Under the pieces are notes generated by a model. That model was not told the origin of the DNA. It saw only the letters and a program-made list of their open reading frames with translations, and did not search any database. A stretch of 64,000 nucleotides of DNA from Planctomycetota bacterium (GTDB taxonomy: Bacteria > Planctomycetota > Planctomycetia > Planctomycetales > Planctomycetaceae): NCBI GenBank assembly GCA_014584345.1, contig JACTNB010000033.1, positions 310,001 to 374,000 of the forward strand, given 5' to 3'. Below, in pieces: positions 49,997 to 61,250 of this stretch (the stretch's first letter is position 1; every line of letters begins with the position of its first letter). A program made the position numbers and the translations under genes.

Positions 49997-51376
49997 TCAC
50001 CGGGAACGGCTTGCAGTGACCACCGCGCTCGGGGGCGATTTCATTCCCACGGTATTCACGGCGATCACCCGGTAGACATGCTGCCTGCCCGGCTCGATTT
50101 TCGTATCGGTGTAGCGCATGGGGACCAGCGGTTGGGTGGGAGTGTCGCTGTATTGCAGCCCCTGGAACAGCGGGCGTCCGAAGGGATTCTTGGGCTGCTC
50201 GGGGACGTTGGCCAGGAACTCTCCATCGCGTTCAATGATGAAGTGCGAGAGTCCACTTTCGAGATCGACCTCCGCTGCCCAGGTCAAATCCTGCCCCTCG
50301 ACGCGCAGGTTGTTCGGCGTGGGAGGAGCCGTCCGATCGGTCAACGCGGTATCCTTGACGTATTCCATCCAGGACTGGGCGACTGCTTGATTCGCAAGCC
50401 ACGTGGCCTGCAACGGATCTCCCGAGTAGGCCGAGGCGGGGAAGGCTTCCGTGCCCGTCGGCGCGGCGAGCCAGGCATCAGCGGTCGGCATATTGTTGAG
50501 CGGTTGGCCAGGAACTTTCGGCAAACGCAAACTCAGACAGGCATCCAGCCACGGTATGGCAAAATAGCGTTGATTGCCACACTCGTGAGCCGTCAGGGGA
50601 TCAACCGCAACGCCAATCAGCCCCCCCTTCCCGCGCACTTCGGAAAAGAACGCTTCATTCGCCGGCCAGACTCCCGCAAAGCGCCCCTCCTTGACCGTCA
50701 CCCCTTCCTTGGTGCCAGGGTTGCACATCACGGGGACTAGCAGCGCGGCTTCGGGCAACGTGTGGGCTTTGATCGTAGCCCTTTCCGGGTTCGGCTGTAA
50801 TAAGGGGACTCCCGAGCGCAACCACGCAGCGGCGACACGTTCCGGATGCAGCAGCACCATGCCTCCCGCCCAGTGGCCGCCGCCGCTGTGCCCCCACAAG
50901 GCCCAGGGAACCGTTGCCAGTTCAGGATGCCCCGACTGCACTCCCAGATCGGCCAGCCCGCGCTGAAACGCCTGACTGGAGCCGTTGCGGGGATCGCACC
51001 ACATCTGGCAGTCCGCCTTGTCAGGCTGTTCATACGCAGGGGACAGCAAGGCACACGCATGCTTCCTGGCCAATGCCTGCCAGTGCAGATCGTAGGCTCC
51101 CGTCAGGCCCGATTTACACGACCCCTCGCCACACCCGTGTTGATGCACGATCACCCCCCGCAACGTCTTAACGCCCGGTGGAATCCAAACGGTGTAATTG
51201 ACCGAATAACTCAATTCCCCTGGTTGCGTCGACGCTTCGTACCGCACACGGTAGTAAGGCGGGGCCGCGTCGGGAAAAACATCGTAGGGCGGTTGCTGCG
51301 CCATCAGGGAAACAGGCTGACCGCAAAACAGTATCAACAGGCAGCATCCGACGAAAATCATTCGTGCAATCATCAT
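49997..51376 (-). CDS. exported alpha/beta hydrolase-like protein with fibronectin type III-like tail
   Basis: A 459-residue protein with a signal peptide (residues 6-25, cleavage near LMA-QQ). The body is an esterase-type alpha/beta hydrolase: GVIVHQHGCGEG, then WALWGHSGGGHWAGG with the nucleophile elbow GHSGG. The C-terminal 100 residues form a fibronectin type III-like domain (APPTPNNLRVEGQDLTW, then HVYRVIAVNTVGMKSPPS). The start at 51376 has AGGA upstream. Substrate unknown; similar planctomycete proteins are labelled hypothetical or PHB depolymerase-like. Confidence 0.78.
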   Translation of the reverse strand: MMIARMIFVGCCLLILFCGQPVSLMAQQPPYDVFPDAAPPYYRVRYEASTQPGELSYSVNYTVWIPPGVKTLRGVIVHQHGCGEGSCKSGLTGAYDLHWQALARKHACALLSPAYEQPDKADCQMWCDPRNGSSQAFQRGLADLGVQSGHPELATVPWALWGHSGGGHWAGGMVLLHPERVAAAWLRSGVPLLQPNPERATIKAHTLPEAALLVPVMCNPGTKEGVTVKEGRFAGVWPANEAFFSEVRGKGGLIGVAVDPLTAHECGNQRYFAIPWLDACLSLRLPKVPGQPLNNMPTADAWLAAPTGTEAFPASAYSGDPLQATWLANQAVAQSWMEYVKDTALTDRTAPPTPNNLRVEGQDLTWAAEVDLESGLSHFIIERDGEFLANVPEQPKNPFGRPLFQGLQYSDTPTQPLVPMRYTDTKIEPGRQHVYRVIAVNTVGMKSPPSAVVTASRSR

Positions 51377-51673
51377 GGTGGTCCTGGGCAAACGTAAGAG
51401 TGAAACTTGGCTGGGAGCACGCGAGGAAAATTCGGAAAGTCCCGATCCCTCCCTACCCTTCAAGCCAGGCTATGCCATTCGTCCACCAGAGTTTACTGGA
51501 ATTCGCACACGCCAGGAAAGTCTCGGCAGGCCCGGGATGCCGCTGCGAGGCGACAAGGCGCGGAAGCGATTCCTTCCCTTGTAAGTCACAGCAACCCGGG
51601 TTGGCACCGTCCGCTGTATCCTGTGGTCAAGGAACTTTTGCTTGATTCCCGCCCTGTCAGACCGGCACTGAGA

Positions 51674-52147
51674 TTAGAAGCACGTCTCCCCGGGCAACTC
51701 CGATGCCTGTCGCATCCAACCGACCACAAGTTCCTCGTCCCAATGGTCCTCCTCGTGGATGTGGAAATAACGCACGTCCTTCTGTTTCGACGCGACGGGA
51801 GGAACGGGATGTAGCGAAGCACCACGAAAGAACGTCACCTTGACGTATTTCGTAATACAGTGAAAGGCGAGGAACCAGCCCCGGCCCTCGATGCCATAAA
51901 AGGGGGTGTTCCACCTCACGGCCTTGCGGACGTTGGGCACGGTGCACGTGATGATGGCGTCAAGGCGGCTCCCCACATCGCGTTTCCAGCCAGGCATGGC
52001 GGCAATGTAGGCTTGCACGGGGGCATCGCCATCCCCCTTCGCAATTTGCGGGTTGCCACCCGAGAGAAGCTTCGGCTGGCCAGCGTCGGGCGTGGCGGCG
52101 TCTCGCATTTCACCCCGCGACGACTTCGCGGACTTCTTACGGGCCAT
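51674..52147 (-). CDS. DUF1801 family protein
   Basis: A 157-residue cytoplasmic protein. After a basic start (MARKKSAKSSRG) it has the DUF1801/YdhG-like core: VQAYIAAMPGWKRDVGSRLD, then VRKAVRWNTPFYGIEGRGWF and FFRGASLHPVP. Members are small beta-sheet proteins of unknown function, often next to SRPBCC proteins. The frame is open upstream into an SRPBCC remnant, but a terminator hairpin lies before that, so the ATG at 52147 is the likely start. Confidence 0.8.
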   Translation of the reverse strand: MARKKSAKSSRGEMRDAATPDAGQPKLLSGGNPQIAKGDGDAPVQAYIAAMPGWKRDVGSRLDAIITCTVPNVRKAVRWNTPFYGIEGRGWFLAFHCITKYVKVTFFRGASLHPVPPVASKQKDVRYFHIHEEDHWDEELVVGWMRQASELPGETCF

Positions 52148-52360
52148 TGCGTTCACTTCTCTCTCGAATGTCTGACGGCCCGCAGGACTTTTACTCCAAT
52201 CGGGTTCGACCACGCGCGGCAATATTTTCAGAGACTCTTGCCACCCCAGATAGCAGAACTCCACGGGGATTGACTCCGGAATCCCGGACTGGCAGATATT
52301 CACTTCGGTGCCGCAGGCCACGGTGCGCAGTTCGATGGTAACCTGCTTCCACGCCACGCG
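52148..52360 (-). pseudogene. C-terminal remnant of an SRPBCC (AHSA1-like) gene
   Basis: About 70 codons in frame with the DUF1801 gene encode VTIELRTVACGTEVNICQSG followed by SIPVEFCYLGWQESLKIL, the characteristic end of AHSA1-type SRPBCC proteins. The N-terminal two thirds are absent: the upstream bases are the terminator of the porin-like gene (52370-52408) and then that gene itself. It is therefore a truncated relic left fused in frame to DUF1801. Confidence 0.6.
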
Positions 52361-52369
52361 ACTGATCGC

Positions 52370-52408
52370 AAAAAAACAGGACGTTCCCCGTAACTGGAGA
52401 ACGTCCTG
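52370..52408 (-). terminator. intrinsic terminator of the porin-like gene
   Basis: CAGGACGTTC and GAACGTCCTG pair perfectly with a 12-base loop, and on the minus strand a run of seven T follows. It lies 28 bases after the stop of the gene at 52436-53500. Confidence 0.85.
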
Positions 52409-52435
52409 GATAAATTCAACACTCAACGGGTTAGG

Positions 52436-53500
52436 TTAGCGTACCACATCCCACTGCAGGAAGAGAGTCACATCGGATGCGTGGGTTTCGTCCTGGCTGC
52501 CGTTGCGGATAGGCAGGGATGCAGCCAACCGGAGATTGGAACGATCGCCCAGTTGCACCTGCGTACCCATGGTGACATTCCAGAAGTCCATCCGGTTGAA
52601 CGGATTGCGGTAGTTCTGCACCAGGGCGATATTGTCCGTATCGTTGATTGTCGTGGTGTAGTGCAGTTCGACAATCGGTGCAATCCCCTTGACCATCCCG
52701 CTGGCATCCGGGTTGTAATACAGCCAGCGACCGAGTTGCATGTCCAGGGAGTACAGGTTTTGCGGCTGATATTGCCCGATGGACGGCCCCCCTGCGTAAA
52801 CATCGTCGCCGCCCACTGCCAGATCCAGTTCGGTCCACACCTGGAAAAAGTTGGCGCCGTTCTGGCGACTGTACGCGACATAAGGTTTCAGGAACGCGGT
52901 TTCGTTTTCGATATTCGCAATCGTGGTTCCGCCAAGGAGATAATCAGTGCCGTTTCCGGTCGGCAATGTCACCCCCAGCCCGGCGGTCAGAATGCTGTTT
53001 TCATCGTGCCGCAACACCCGTTTGAGTCCGACATAAATGTTTCCCAATTCGGTTCCCAATGTCGCGGGGGTATCGATGATCGCGCCGGCATTGCTGTCGT
53101 AGCCGTTGATCATCGGTAAGCGGAGTTCGACGGAATACAGGCCATCCTTGAAGACTTTTTCGATCCCGAAAATCGTCCGATACACATCGTGAGTACGGGA
53201 ATCCGTCGCGGAATCGAACAGTGCGTTGTCGGACCAGGAGGCATCCAGGAAAATCCGATCCTGGGGCAGGATGTTGTTGTTCTGCGAGGCTTTGTTGCGT
53301 CCCGCGCCCCCTGCATTATGAACCATCGCAGCGTAGTCGAACTGGTTCTGCGGATTGGTCAGGCCATCCGGCAGGGTAATGAAATCCCCGATCATATTGG
53401 GAATCGGATAGCAGTAATCGACACAAGAACGGTTTCCGGCCTGGGCCGTCGAACCAGCCAGCAACAAGGCCCCCAGTCCGAGGAAAAAGGATTTGGTCAT
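52436..53500 (-). CDS. outer-membrane beta-barrel (porin-like) protein
   Basis: A 354-residue protein with a signal peptide (SFFLGLGALLLAGSTAQA, cleavage before GN). The mature part is rich in alternating hydrophobic and polar strands (GLYSVELRLPMINGYDSNAG, ILTAGLGVTLPTGNGTDYLL, FFQVWTELDLAVGGDDVYAG) and ends with an aromatic-containing strand FLQWDVVR, as in outer-membrane barrels. I do not recognise the exact family. It is monocistronic, with its own terminator at 52370-52408. Confidence 0.75.
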   Translation of the reverse strand: MTKSFFLGLGALLLAGSTAQAGNRSCVDYCYPIPNMIGDFITLPDGLTNPQNQFDYAAMVHNAGGAGRNKASQNNNILPQDRIFLDASWSDNALFDSATDSRTHDVYRTIFGIEKVFKDGLYSVELRLPMINGYDSNAGAIIDTPATLGTELGNIYVGLKRVLRHDENSILTAGLGVTLPTGNGTDYLLGGTTIANIENETAFLKPYVAYSRQNGANFFQVWTELDLAVGGDDVYAGGPSIGQYQPQNLYSLDMQLGRWLYYNPDASGMVKGIAPIVELHYTTTINDTDNIALVQNYRNPFNRMDFWNVTMGTQVQLGDRSNLRLAASLPIRNGSQDETHASDVTLFLQWDVVR

Positions 53501-53723
53501 GAGCTTCAGTCCCTTGGGTTGAGCGCGCGAGGCACGAGATTAGGGTGAACAGAGTTCACAGCTTGCTTAGTGCATCGACCGGGCAGGAACAACTATTCAA
53601 AAGTCAAATCCGTTTTCCACTATTACTGAAAGAATTCGACAGATATTTTTAGCAACTTTATTACAATCGTTATTTCTTGCCAGGGAATTCCTCGTAGAAA
53701 CCCCTAGCCCCTCGAATTCACGA

Positions 53724-53754
53724 CTGACGGAGCAATACCCTGACGGAGCAATAC
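53724..53754. repeat. tandem duplication of 15 bases before the M15 peptidase gene
   Basis: CTGACGGAGCAATAC occurs at 53724-53738 and 53740-53754. The second copy supplies part of the ribosome-binding site (GGAG) of the gene starting at 53766. Confidence 0.55.
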
Positions 53755-53765
53755 GGAGTGCCGAC

Positions 53766-54449
53766 TTGAACAAGGTCATTGGATATCTCGTGTTGTTGTG
53801 GTGTCTGGTCTATCTGCCGCCAAGGGGCGTTGTTGCTCAGCCTCCGCGGTCGGAGGCCCCCGATTCACGGACACAGCCGATCATCGATAGCGCGATGACC
53901 GAAGCGGAGGCCTTCGCGGGGCTGGATCCCGCTTGCCCACCCGAAGTGCGCGCGCGTCAAAAACTCGTCACGGTGACGTATTTCGGTTTCGATGACAAAC
54001 TGCACCAGGGCCAACTGGTGATCGATCAACAACTGGAGCAGGATATCCAGGAGATTTTCCGCATCGCCCGGGAATGCCGGTTTCCCATCCAGTCCGTCAT
54101 TCCAATTTCTCATCCGCAATTCCGCCGAAATGGCCGCTGGGACGACGACCTCTCCATGCAGGCCAATAATACGTCGGCCTTTAACTATCGCGTGATTGCA
54201 GGCACAACGCGATTATCGAATCACGCGTCTGGCCGGGCCATCGATATTAACCCGATGCAAAACCCCTATGTCCGAGGGGATTACATTTCTCCGAAGGGAG
54301 CCGCCTACAATCCCCAAGCTCACGGCACCTTGACAGCCGAGCACCCCCTCACCCGGGCGTTTCGCCAGCGAGGCTGGGACTGGGGGGGCACCTGGGAGAC
54401 CCGGCAGGACTACCAGCATTTTGATAAACCGCGCATCGCGGAGGAATAG
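53766..54449 (+). CDS. exported M15-family metallopeptidase (peptidoglycan peptidase)
   Basis: A 227-residue protein with a signal peptide (residues 5-24). The zinc-site motifs of M15 (VanY/L,D- and D,D-peptidase type) are present: SNHASGRAIDIN at about 154-165 (SxHxxGxAxD) and DWGGTWETRQDYQHFD near the C-terminus. It probably cleaves peptide cross-links or stems in the cell wall. The start is TTG 53766, supported by GGAG about seven bases upstream. The stop TAG is the first triplet of a nested inverted-repeat element (54447 on). Confidence 0.85.
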   Translation: MNKVIGYLVLLWCLVYLPPRGVVAQPPRSEAPDSRTQPIIDSAMTEAEAFAGLDPACPPEVRARQKLVTVTYFGFDDKLHQGQLVIDQQLEQDIQEIFRIARECRFPIQSVIPISHPQFRRNGRWDDDLSMQANNTSAFNYRVIAGTTRLSNHASGRAIDINPMQNPYVRGDYISPKGAAYNPQAHGTLTAEHPLTRAFRQRGWDWGGTWETRQDYQHFDKPRIAEE

Positions 54450-54680
54450 CCCACATTTCTCACACACTTACCGATGCGGTAATTTTTGCCTCGAAAATGC
54501 CCAGAAAACTAGCCGCGCCCGCCAGGTGGTTTCTCAACGAGCACTCACTGGGCACAACATCAATCCTGGCAATGCATTGCAACAAGCCGGGCTCCAGTCT
54601 GGCCCGCTTCCTGACGGGCACGGCTAGTTCGTCGAAGTCAGCAAGCCTGATTGATTGATCCGGGTGAGAAATCCGGGATA
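54447..54680. repeat. intergenic nested inverted-repeat element, copy 3
   Basis: The left outer end TAGCCCACATTTCTCAC starts with the stop codon of the M15 gene. The right outer end is GTGAGAAATCCGGGATAG. Inner arms are CTAGCCGCGCCCGCCAGG (from 54509) and TGACGGGCACGGCTAG (to 54627), with two mismatches. The conserved AATGCATTGC core and GTCGAAGTCAGCAAG flank are present. Confidence 0.8.
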
Positions 54681-54801
54681 GTCTCGCGCGAGACTCGTCC
54701 TCCGCGGCCTAGGAATCCTCCAGGCGGAATGGCAAGGGTACGCCAGGGATGAAAGTGCGGTATTCCCGCCCAAAATAGCATCCTGGGGCAAATTTTCCCG
54801 G

Positions 54802-54831
54802 TTGACGATAGCGTCACGGATGCTCTATCTT
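54802..54831 (+). promoter_or_regulatory. candidate promoter of sat
   Basis: TTGACG (54802-54807) and TATCTT (54826-54831) are 18 bases apart, about 85 bases before the ATG of sat. Confidence 0.35.
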
Positions 54832-54916
54832 GCCGCAGTTCTTGCGGTGGTGATGTAACACCGCCCTGGCAAGCGGTCAGTCTCTCATTCCCGAACGGAA
54901 AGTAGTCGAAGCGATT

Positions 54917-56176
<1,260 letters not shown>

Positions 56177-56203
56177 GCACTCAGCAGCAGCTTCCATGAC
56201 ACA

Positions 56204-56240
56204 CAAAAAGCCGGCCTCGTAAACGGGGCCGGCCTTTTTG
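56204..56240 (+). terminator. intrinsic terminator of sat
   Basis: AAAAAGCCGGCC and GGCCGGCCTTTTT form a GC-rich stem with a U-run, 28 bases after the sat stop codon. It could also work on the minus strand because of the A-run. Confidence 0.9.
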
Positions 56241-56302
56241 TTTTGGTGTTTTTTTCGGGGAACAGCCGAACTGCACTTTGGGGCTTTTCGGGAATCCACC
56301 GA

Positions 56303-56527
56303 ACAGGTCTGTCACACAGCTACCAATGCAGTAAATTTTGTCTCGAAAATGCCCTGAAAACTAGCCGCGCCCGTCAGGCGGTTTTTCAAGGAACACTCCC
56401 TGGACACTACATCAATTCTGGCAATGCATGAGACAAACCGGGCCCAGCGTGGCCCGCCTCCTGACGGGCGCGGCTAGTACGTCGAGGTCAGCAATCCTGT
56501 TTTATTGCCCCAGGTGAGAAATCCGGC

Positions 56528-56531
<4 letters not shown>
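56303..56531. repeat. intergenic nested inverted-repeat element, copy 4
   Basis: The inner arms share 18 perfect bases (CTAGCCGCGCCCGTCAGG from 56361; complement ending 56477). The left arm then diverges. The right outer end GTGAGAAATCCGGCCTAG ends on the TAG stop codon (minus strand) of the DUF1559 gene. The left outer end is decayed. It lies between convergent sat and DUF1559 genes. Confidence 0.8.
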
Positions 56532-57436
<905 letters not shown>

Positions 57437-57654
57437 GGAAATATTCCTTCAAGAATCATAAAAAACGCCCGGAATCGGGCCTGGCCTGGAATATGCACGA
57501 GAATTGGAAGAGCTTGACGCATGCACATAGGATAATATCAGTTTTATTCGACACTTCAAGCAGGATCTCGGTAATTAAACTGCAAACTCCGAACAGATCC
57601 CCGAGACCCGACCGTATTTCCAGCTACTTGTGTAATTACAATTTCACACCACGC

Positions 57655-58383
57655 TCAGGGGTCTATCGGCTGCTCCAGGTGAAAATCGATCAGAATGGGC
57701 AGGTGATCGGAGGCCTCTCGCGTCAACGGAGTCCGCACCACGCGAGCGTCGCGAATAAACACTTGTCCTCTGCAAAAGGCCTTGTCGAGTGATCCGATCG
57801 GCAGATACGAAGGAAATGTCCGAAACCGGGAGGGGGGACGCGTGATCTGCTCGAATCCATGCCGGGAGAATGGCCCCGGGGCCAAGGTGTTGCGCCAATC
57901 GTTGAAATCGCCGATAATTATCGTCGGCAAATCCAACTTCGATTGCATATCCACGTGATCCAGCAGATAGTTCACCTGCTGGTGCCGCTGTTTCTCGCGC
58001 AGCCCCAAATGCCAGGCCACCAGTAACAGCCGACCTTCCGGTGTATCAACAATCACCACTTGCGCGCCACGTTTCTTGCGATGGGTCAGCTTCAGGCAAA
58101 CTTGCGATACGGAATGGAACGGATACCGCGACAGCAGAAAGTTGCCGTAGCCTCCCGCGTGCACCTTGTGATTGAACTGATAGTCACTCGCCTCGTATTT
58201 GAAATACTCTTCCAGAATCTTGGGTTGATCGTGGAAATGACTGCGGCGTTCGTTGTGGTCCACTTCCTGCAAACAGACGATATCCGGGTTTTCATGCTCA
58301 ATCGCCGCGATTGTGCGCTCGAAATTGTAGCGCCGATCTCGCCCGCCGAAGCCTTTTTGGATGTTGTAACTGAGTAGTCGCAT
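57655..58383 (-). CDS. endonuclease/exonuclease/phosphatase family protein
   Basis: A 242-residue protein of the EEP superfamily of metal-dependent phosphodiesterases. Landmarks are MRLLSYNIQKGFGG at the start, PDIVCLQEVDHN near 35-46 (metal-binding Glu), TIIIGDFNDWRNTL near 165 and EASDHLPILIDF at the end (catalytic Asp-His). There is no signal peptide. Relatives cleave DNA, phospholipids or cyclic compounds, and the substrate cannot be told from sequence. It is divergent from the CPBP protease gene, with repeats between. Confidence 0.88.
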   Translation of the reverse strand: MRLLSYNIQKGFGGRDRRYNFERTIAAIEHENPDIVCLQEVDHNERRSHFHDQPKILEEYFKYEASDYQFNHKVHAGGYGNFLLSRYPFHSVSQVCLKLTHRKKRGAQVVIVDTPEGRLLLVAWHLGLREKQRHQQVNYLLDHVDMQSKLDLPTIIIGDFNDWRNTLAPGPFSRHGFEQITRPPSRFRTFPSYLPIGSLDKAFCRGQVFIRDARVVRTPLTREASDHLPILIDFHLEQPIDP

Positions 58384-58542
58384 TGTTGCTTGAATTCAAT
58401 ATCTGAATTTCGAAATCCTCCCAGCCCGGATTTCGCGACCGCGGAGACGGCTTGTTCACACACGGGCCAGGAGGCACCTATTTCTTTTCGATAGTATTAT
58501 CCTCACTTTTCTCCTCATTGAAAAGTACTCGGCCCCGACCAG

Positions 58543-58677
58543 CTAGCCGCGCCCGTCAGGAAGCGGGCCAAGCGGGCGCGGCAACTCGAAATCACTCGCC
58601 CGGCACATGGTCCACCGGGGTGGACTACAACGCGACGATTGTGACTCAAACGTGGCCCGCTTCCTGACGGGCGCGGC
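58543..58677. repeat. intergenic inverted-repeat element, copy 5
   Basis: The arms starting CTAGCCGCGCCCGTCAGG (58543) and ending TGACGGGCGCGGC (58677) are perfectly complementary over 25 bases, 135 bases in total. The outer GTGAGAAAT ends are absent, and the core differs from copies 3 and 4 (GTGGACTACAACGCGACG). It belongs to a second subtype that resembles the partial copy before copy 1. Confidence 0.8.
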
Positions 58678-58756
58678 CCGTTGGGTCGGGAATGCACCGC
58701 TGAGGACGCGGTGAATCTTCAATGATTTACCGCAAACGCCAGGACTTACCCGTGCT

Positions 58757-58783
58757 CGCACGGGCGGACAAGCCGCCCGTGCG
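58757..58783. repeat. REP-like palindrome, copy 2
   Basis: CGCACGGGCGG and CCGCCCGTGCG form a perfect 11-bp stem with the loop ACAAG. It contains the 19 bases also found at 42444-42462. The gap 58384-58960 holds this and copy 5 of the larger repeat but no gene. Confidence 0.6.
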
Positions 58784-58960
58784 ACCCGAATTTTCTTCAT
58801 TTTTTGTTGGCACCCGACGGAGGGGGCTGCGTACAATCAGAGACATTGATGACCGCGATCGGGCCAATCGCAATTTGCCGCCGTGCATCAGGCAGGATTC
58901 GAACAGCCCGTTCCCTTCTGCTGTATGGGCGCTCGCCTTCGTCACACACTGGAAATCAAC

Positions 58961-60082
58961 ATGCCCTGCACTGGTCAGCTGTTGCCCTCTGGCGATCCCC
59001 AGCCTACTCCCTCCCTGCCTGCTTCCGAAGAATCCGGATTTTTCTCAGCGGCATCGAACACAGCCGCTTCGCTGTGCCGTGGTCCCGGACTGCTGGAATC
59101 CCTGGGCTGGTTCGCGGGAGCCTGGGGGTTGCACTTACTTGGCGTGGCTGGCACGGCAGGCTTGCTGCTATTCATTCTTGTCTCGGGTGGCATGGATTGG
59201 CTGGGGCTGGAGGTCGCCGAGTTTCTGGAATCACAAAAACTGTCCTTGCTGGCCGGGGAGCAGTTCGTGTTCGTGACGGTCGTCTTCCTGGCAGCCTGGT
59301 GGCGTTTGGGAGGACGCCTGGGACAGCGACTCGGCAGTCGCCCTCTCCCCCTGGAACATGTCTTTCTGCTCACCTGCCTGATACTGCCCCTTTCGACCAT
59401 CTGTTCCCTGTTGCATGCCTGGGGTATGTCCGGCTGGCAAGTGCTGCTCGAAAATTATCCCCAATGGCGTCTCCTGGATGCGCCCCAGGCAATGGATGTC
59501 CTGCGCGACCTGCAGTCATCGACACCCCTGTGGGCGATGCTGCTGGTCTTTGCGGTCGCGCCGGCATTTGGCGAGGAACTGGTTTTTCGTGGCGTGATCG
59601 GTCGTGGACTGGTGGCGCGGTGGGGCATGCTTCCGGGCATCCTGATCACCTCGCTCCTGTTCGCGGCAGCACACGTCCATCCCGTGCATATCCTGGCGGT
59701 GTTGCCGATGGGACTGGTGCTGCATTACGTTTATTTCACGACGCGCAGTTTCTGGGCGCCGCTGTATGTCCACTTCGGCAACAACGCCCTGGCCGTGATG
59801 ATCGGTCGCTCCACGGAGCCAGCAATGATTCCCGAGCAACTCTCCATTTCCGCCCTGCTGACCGTGTCCCTCAGCCTACTGATATTTCTGGCCTTGCTCT
59901 GGCACACCCGCATTCATTTTGTGCGCGAAGATGGCAGTTCCTGGACGGGGCCTCGTTTCCAACTGGAACTCCCCATGGAGATTCCGTTGCGCCGGACCTA
60001 CGACTGCCTTTCCTGGCATGTCTCGCTGGGAGGTCTGGTCCCGCTGCTGGGCTTCCTCGCGGTTTGCCGAAACGGCCTGTGA
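58961..60082 (+). CDS. CPBP family intramembrane glutamic endopeptidase
   Basis: A 373-residue multispanning membrane protein. The protease motifs of the CPBP/Abi family are present: EELVFRG at 205-211 (catalytic Glu pair), then FAAAHVHPVHI with the histidine of motif 2 and VHFGNNALAV with that of motif 3. Bacterial members process membrane or bacteriocin-related substrates; no substrate is evident. GGAAA lies upstream of ATG 58961; the frame is open earlier, but those residues look non-protein. Confidence 0.88.
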   Translation: MPCTGQLLPSGDPQPTPSLPASEESGFFSAASNTAASLCRGPGLLESLGWFAGAWGLHLLGVAGTAGLLLFILVSGGMDWLGLEVAEFLESQKLSLLAGEQFVFVTVVFLAAWWRLGGRLGQRLGSRPLPLEHVFLLTCLILPLSTICSLLHAWGMSGWQVLLENYPQWRLLDAPQAMDVLRDLQSSTPLWAMLLVFAVAPAFGEELVFRGVIGRGLVARWGMLPGILITSLLFAAAHVHPVHILAVLPMGLVLHYVYFTTRSFWAPLYVHFGNNALAVMIGRSTEPAMIPEQLSISALLTVSLSLLIFLALLWHTRIHFVREDGSSWTGPRFQLELPMEIPLRRTYDCLSWHVSLGGLVPLLGFLAVCRNGL

Positions 60083-60276
60083 ATTTCCGTCGCTGGCCTC
60101 TGCCCGACACAATCCTCCCGAAAGTTCTGCCTCTGTTCGCACGCCTGCCAACTTTGGGTATACTTACCAAAGAGCGGCCGCAAGGAGGCCGTGCCATCGC
60201 GTTTCGCTGTCTCGACGGGGTCGTCGCGAGAAGCGTTTCCCCCCAAACCAGTCCGCCCTGCATTCCTGCCATTTCC

Positions 60277-61248
60277 ATGCGTATTCTGTCCGATATTCAA
60301 CAGATTGATGACCTTGCGGGGGGGGTTGTATCCATCGGTAATTTCGATGGAATTCATCGGGGCCATCAGGCGATGCTCGGCAAACTGGTGGAGGTCGCGC
60401 GAGAACTGAGCGTCCCTGCGGTCGCGATGACGTTCGATCCTCCCCCCGTGGCCTTGATCGCTCCCGGGAAAGTTCCCCCGCGGCTCACCACCCTCGCGCG
60501 CAAGGGTGAGTTGATGGCTCGGCTCGGTATCGACTCCCTGCTGGTGTACCCGACCACTCGGGAATTTCTGAACCTGTCTCCCGAGGAATTTTTCCAGCGT
60601 GTGATCGTCGAACAACTGCAAGCCTGCGGCATGGTGGAAGGGCAAAACTTTTGCTTCGGGAAAAACCGCGCGGGGACGAGTCGCGAACTGGGGCAATTTT
60701 GCCGGAAACGGTCGCTCCAGCTGGAAATTCTGCCCGACATCACCCTGGCCGGCGCCACGATTTCCTCGACCCGCATTCGCCAGCTTATCGCCCAGGGTCT
60801 TCTGGAACAGGCCAACGAGTGCCTGGGACACCCCTATCGACTCACGGGCCGAGTAGTTTCGGGGGCCGGACGGGGCCGGTTGCTCGGCTTTCCCACCGCG
60901 AACCTGGCGGATGTCCACACGCTGGTCCCGCTGCCCGGAGTTTATGCGGGCTTTTCTGAAATCAACGGCGAGACCATCCCGGCAGCCGTACATGTGGGAG
61001 GAAATCCGACTTTTGCCGAGGAAATCCATAAAATTGAAGTGCATCTGATCGGAAAACAGGCAGACTTGTATGATCGGGAATTATCCGTGGACCTGCTGGC
61101 GCGGTGCCGAGACGTACACCTGTTTCCCGATAAGGAAGCCCTGCAACGACAACTGCGGCTGGACGTGGAGCAGGTACGCCGGTTTGTGGCCGCGCGACTC
61201 CCCGGTTTGCACGACACTCCCACCTTGGACTTGGATGAAACAGGCTGA
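60277..61248 (+). CDS. ribF: bifunctional riboflavin kinase/FAD synthetase
   Basis: A 323-residue cytoplasmic enzyme converting riboflavin to FMN and FAD. The N-terminal adenylyltransferase domain has IGNFDGIHRGHQAML near 20-34 and SSTRIRQLIAQG near 165. The C-terminal riboflavin kinase domain has GRGRLLGFPTANL and PGVYAGFSEINGETIPAAVH. The ATG at 60277 is chosen; the same frame is open far upstream, but that part is antisense or out-of-frame to the protease gene. UbiB follows two bases later. Confidence 0.94.
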   Translation: MRILSDIQQIDDLAGGVVSIGNFDGIHRGHQAMLGKLVEVARELSVPAVAMTFDPPPVALIAPGKVPPRLTTLARKGELMARLGIDSLLVYPTTREFLNLSPEEFFQRVIVEQLQACGMVEGQNFCFGKNRAGTSRELGQFCRKRSLQLEILPDITLAGATISSTRIRQLIAQGLLEQANECLGHPYRLTGRVVSGAGRGRLLGFPTANLADVHTLVPLPGVYAGFSEINGETIPAAVHVGGNPTFAEEIHKIEVHLIGKQADLYDRELSVDLLARCRDVHLFPDKEALQRQLRLDVEQVRRFVAARLPGLHDTPTLDLDETG

Positions 61249-61250
61249 CG

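Noticed and set aside
58804..60276. Upstream extension of the ribF frame by about 490 codons
   Set aside because: It overlaps the CPBP protease gene in another frame and reads as Arg/Ser/Pro-rich noise. RibF starts naturally at 60277.
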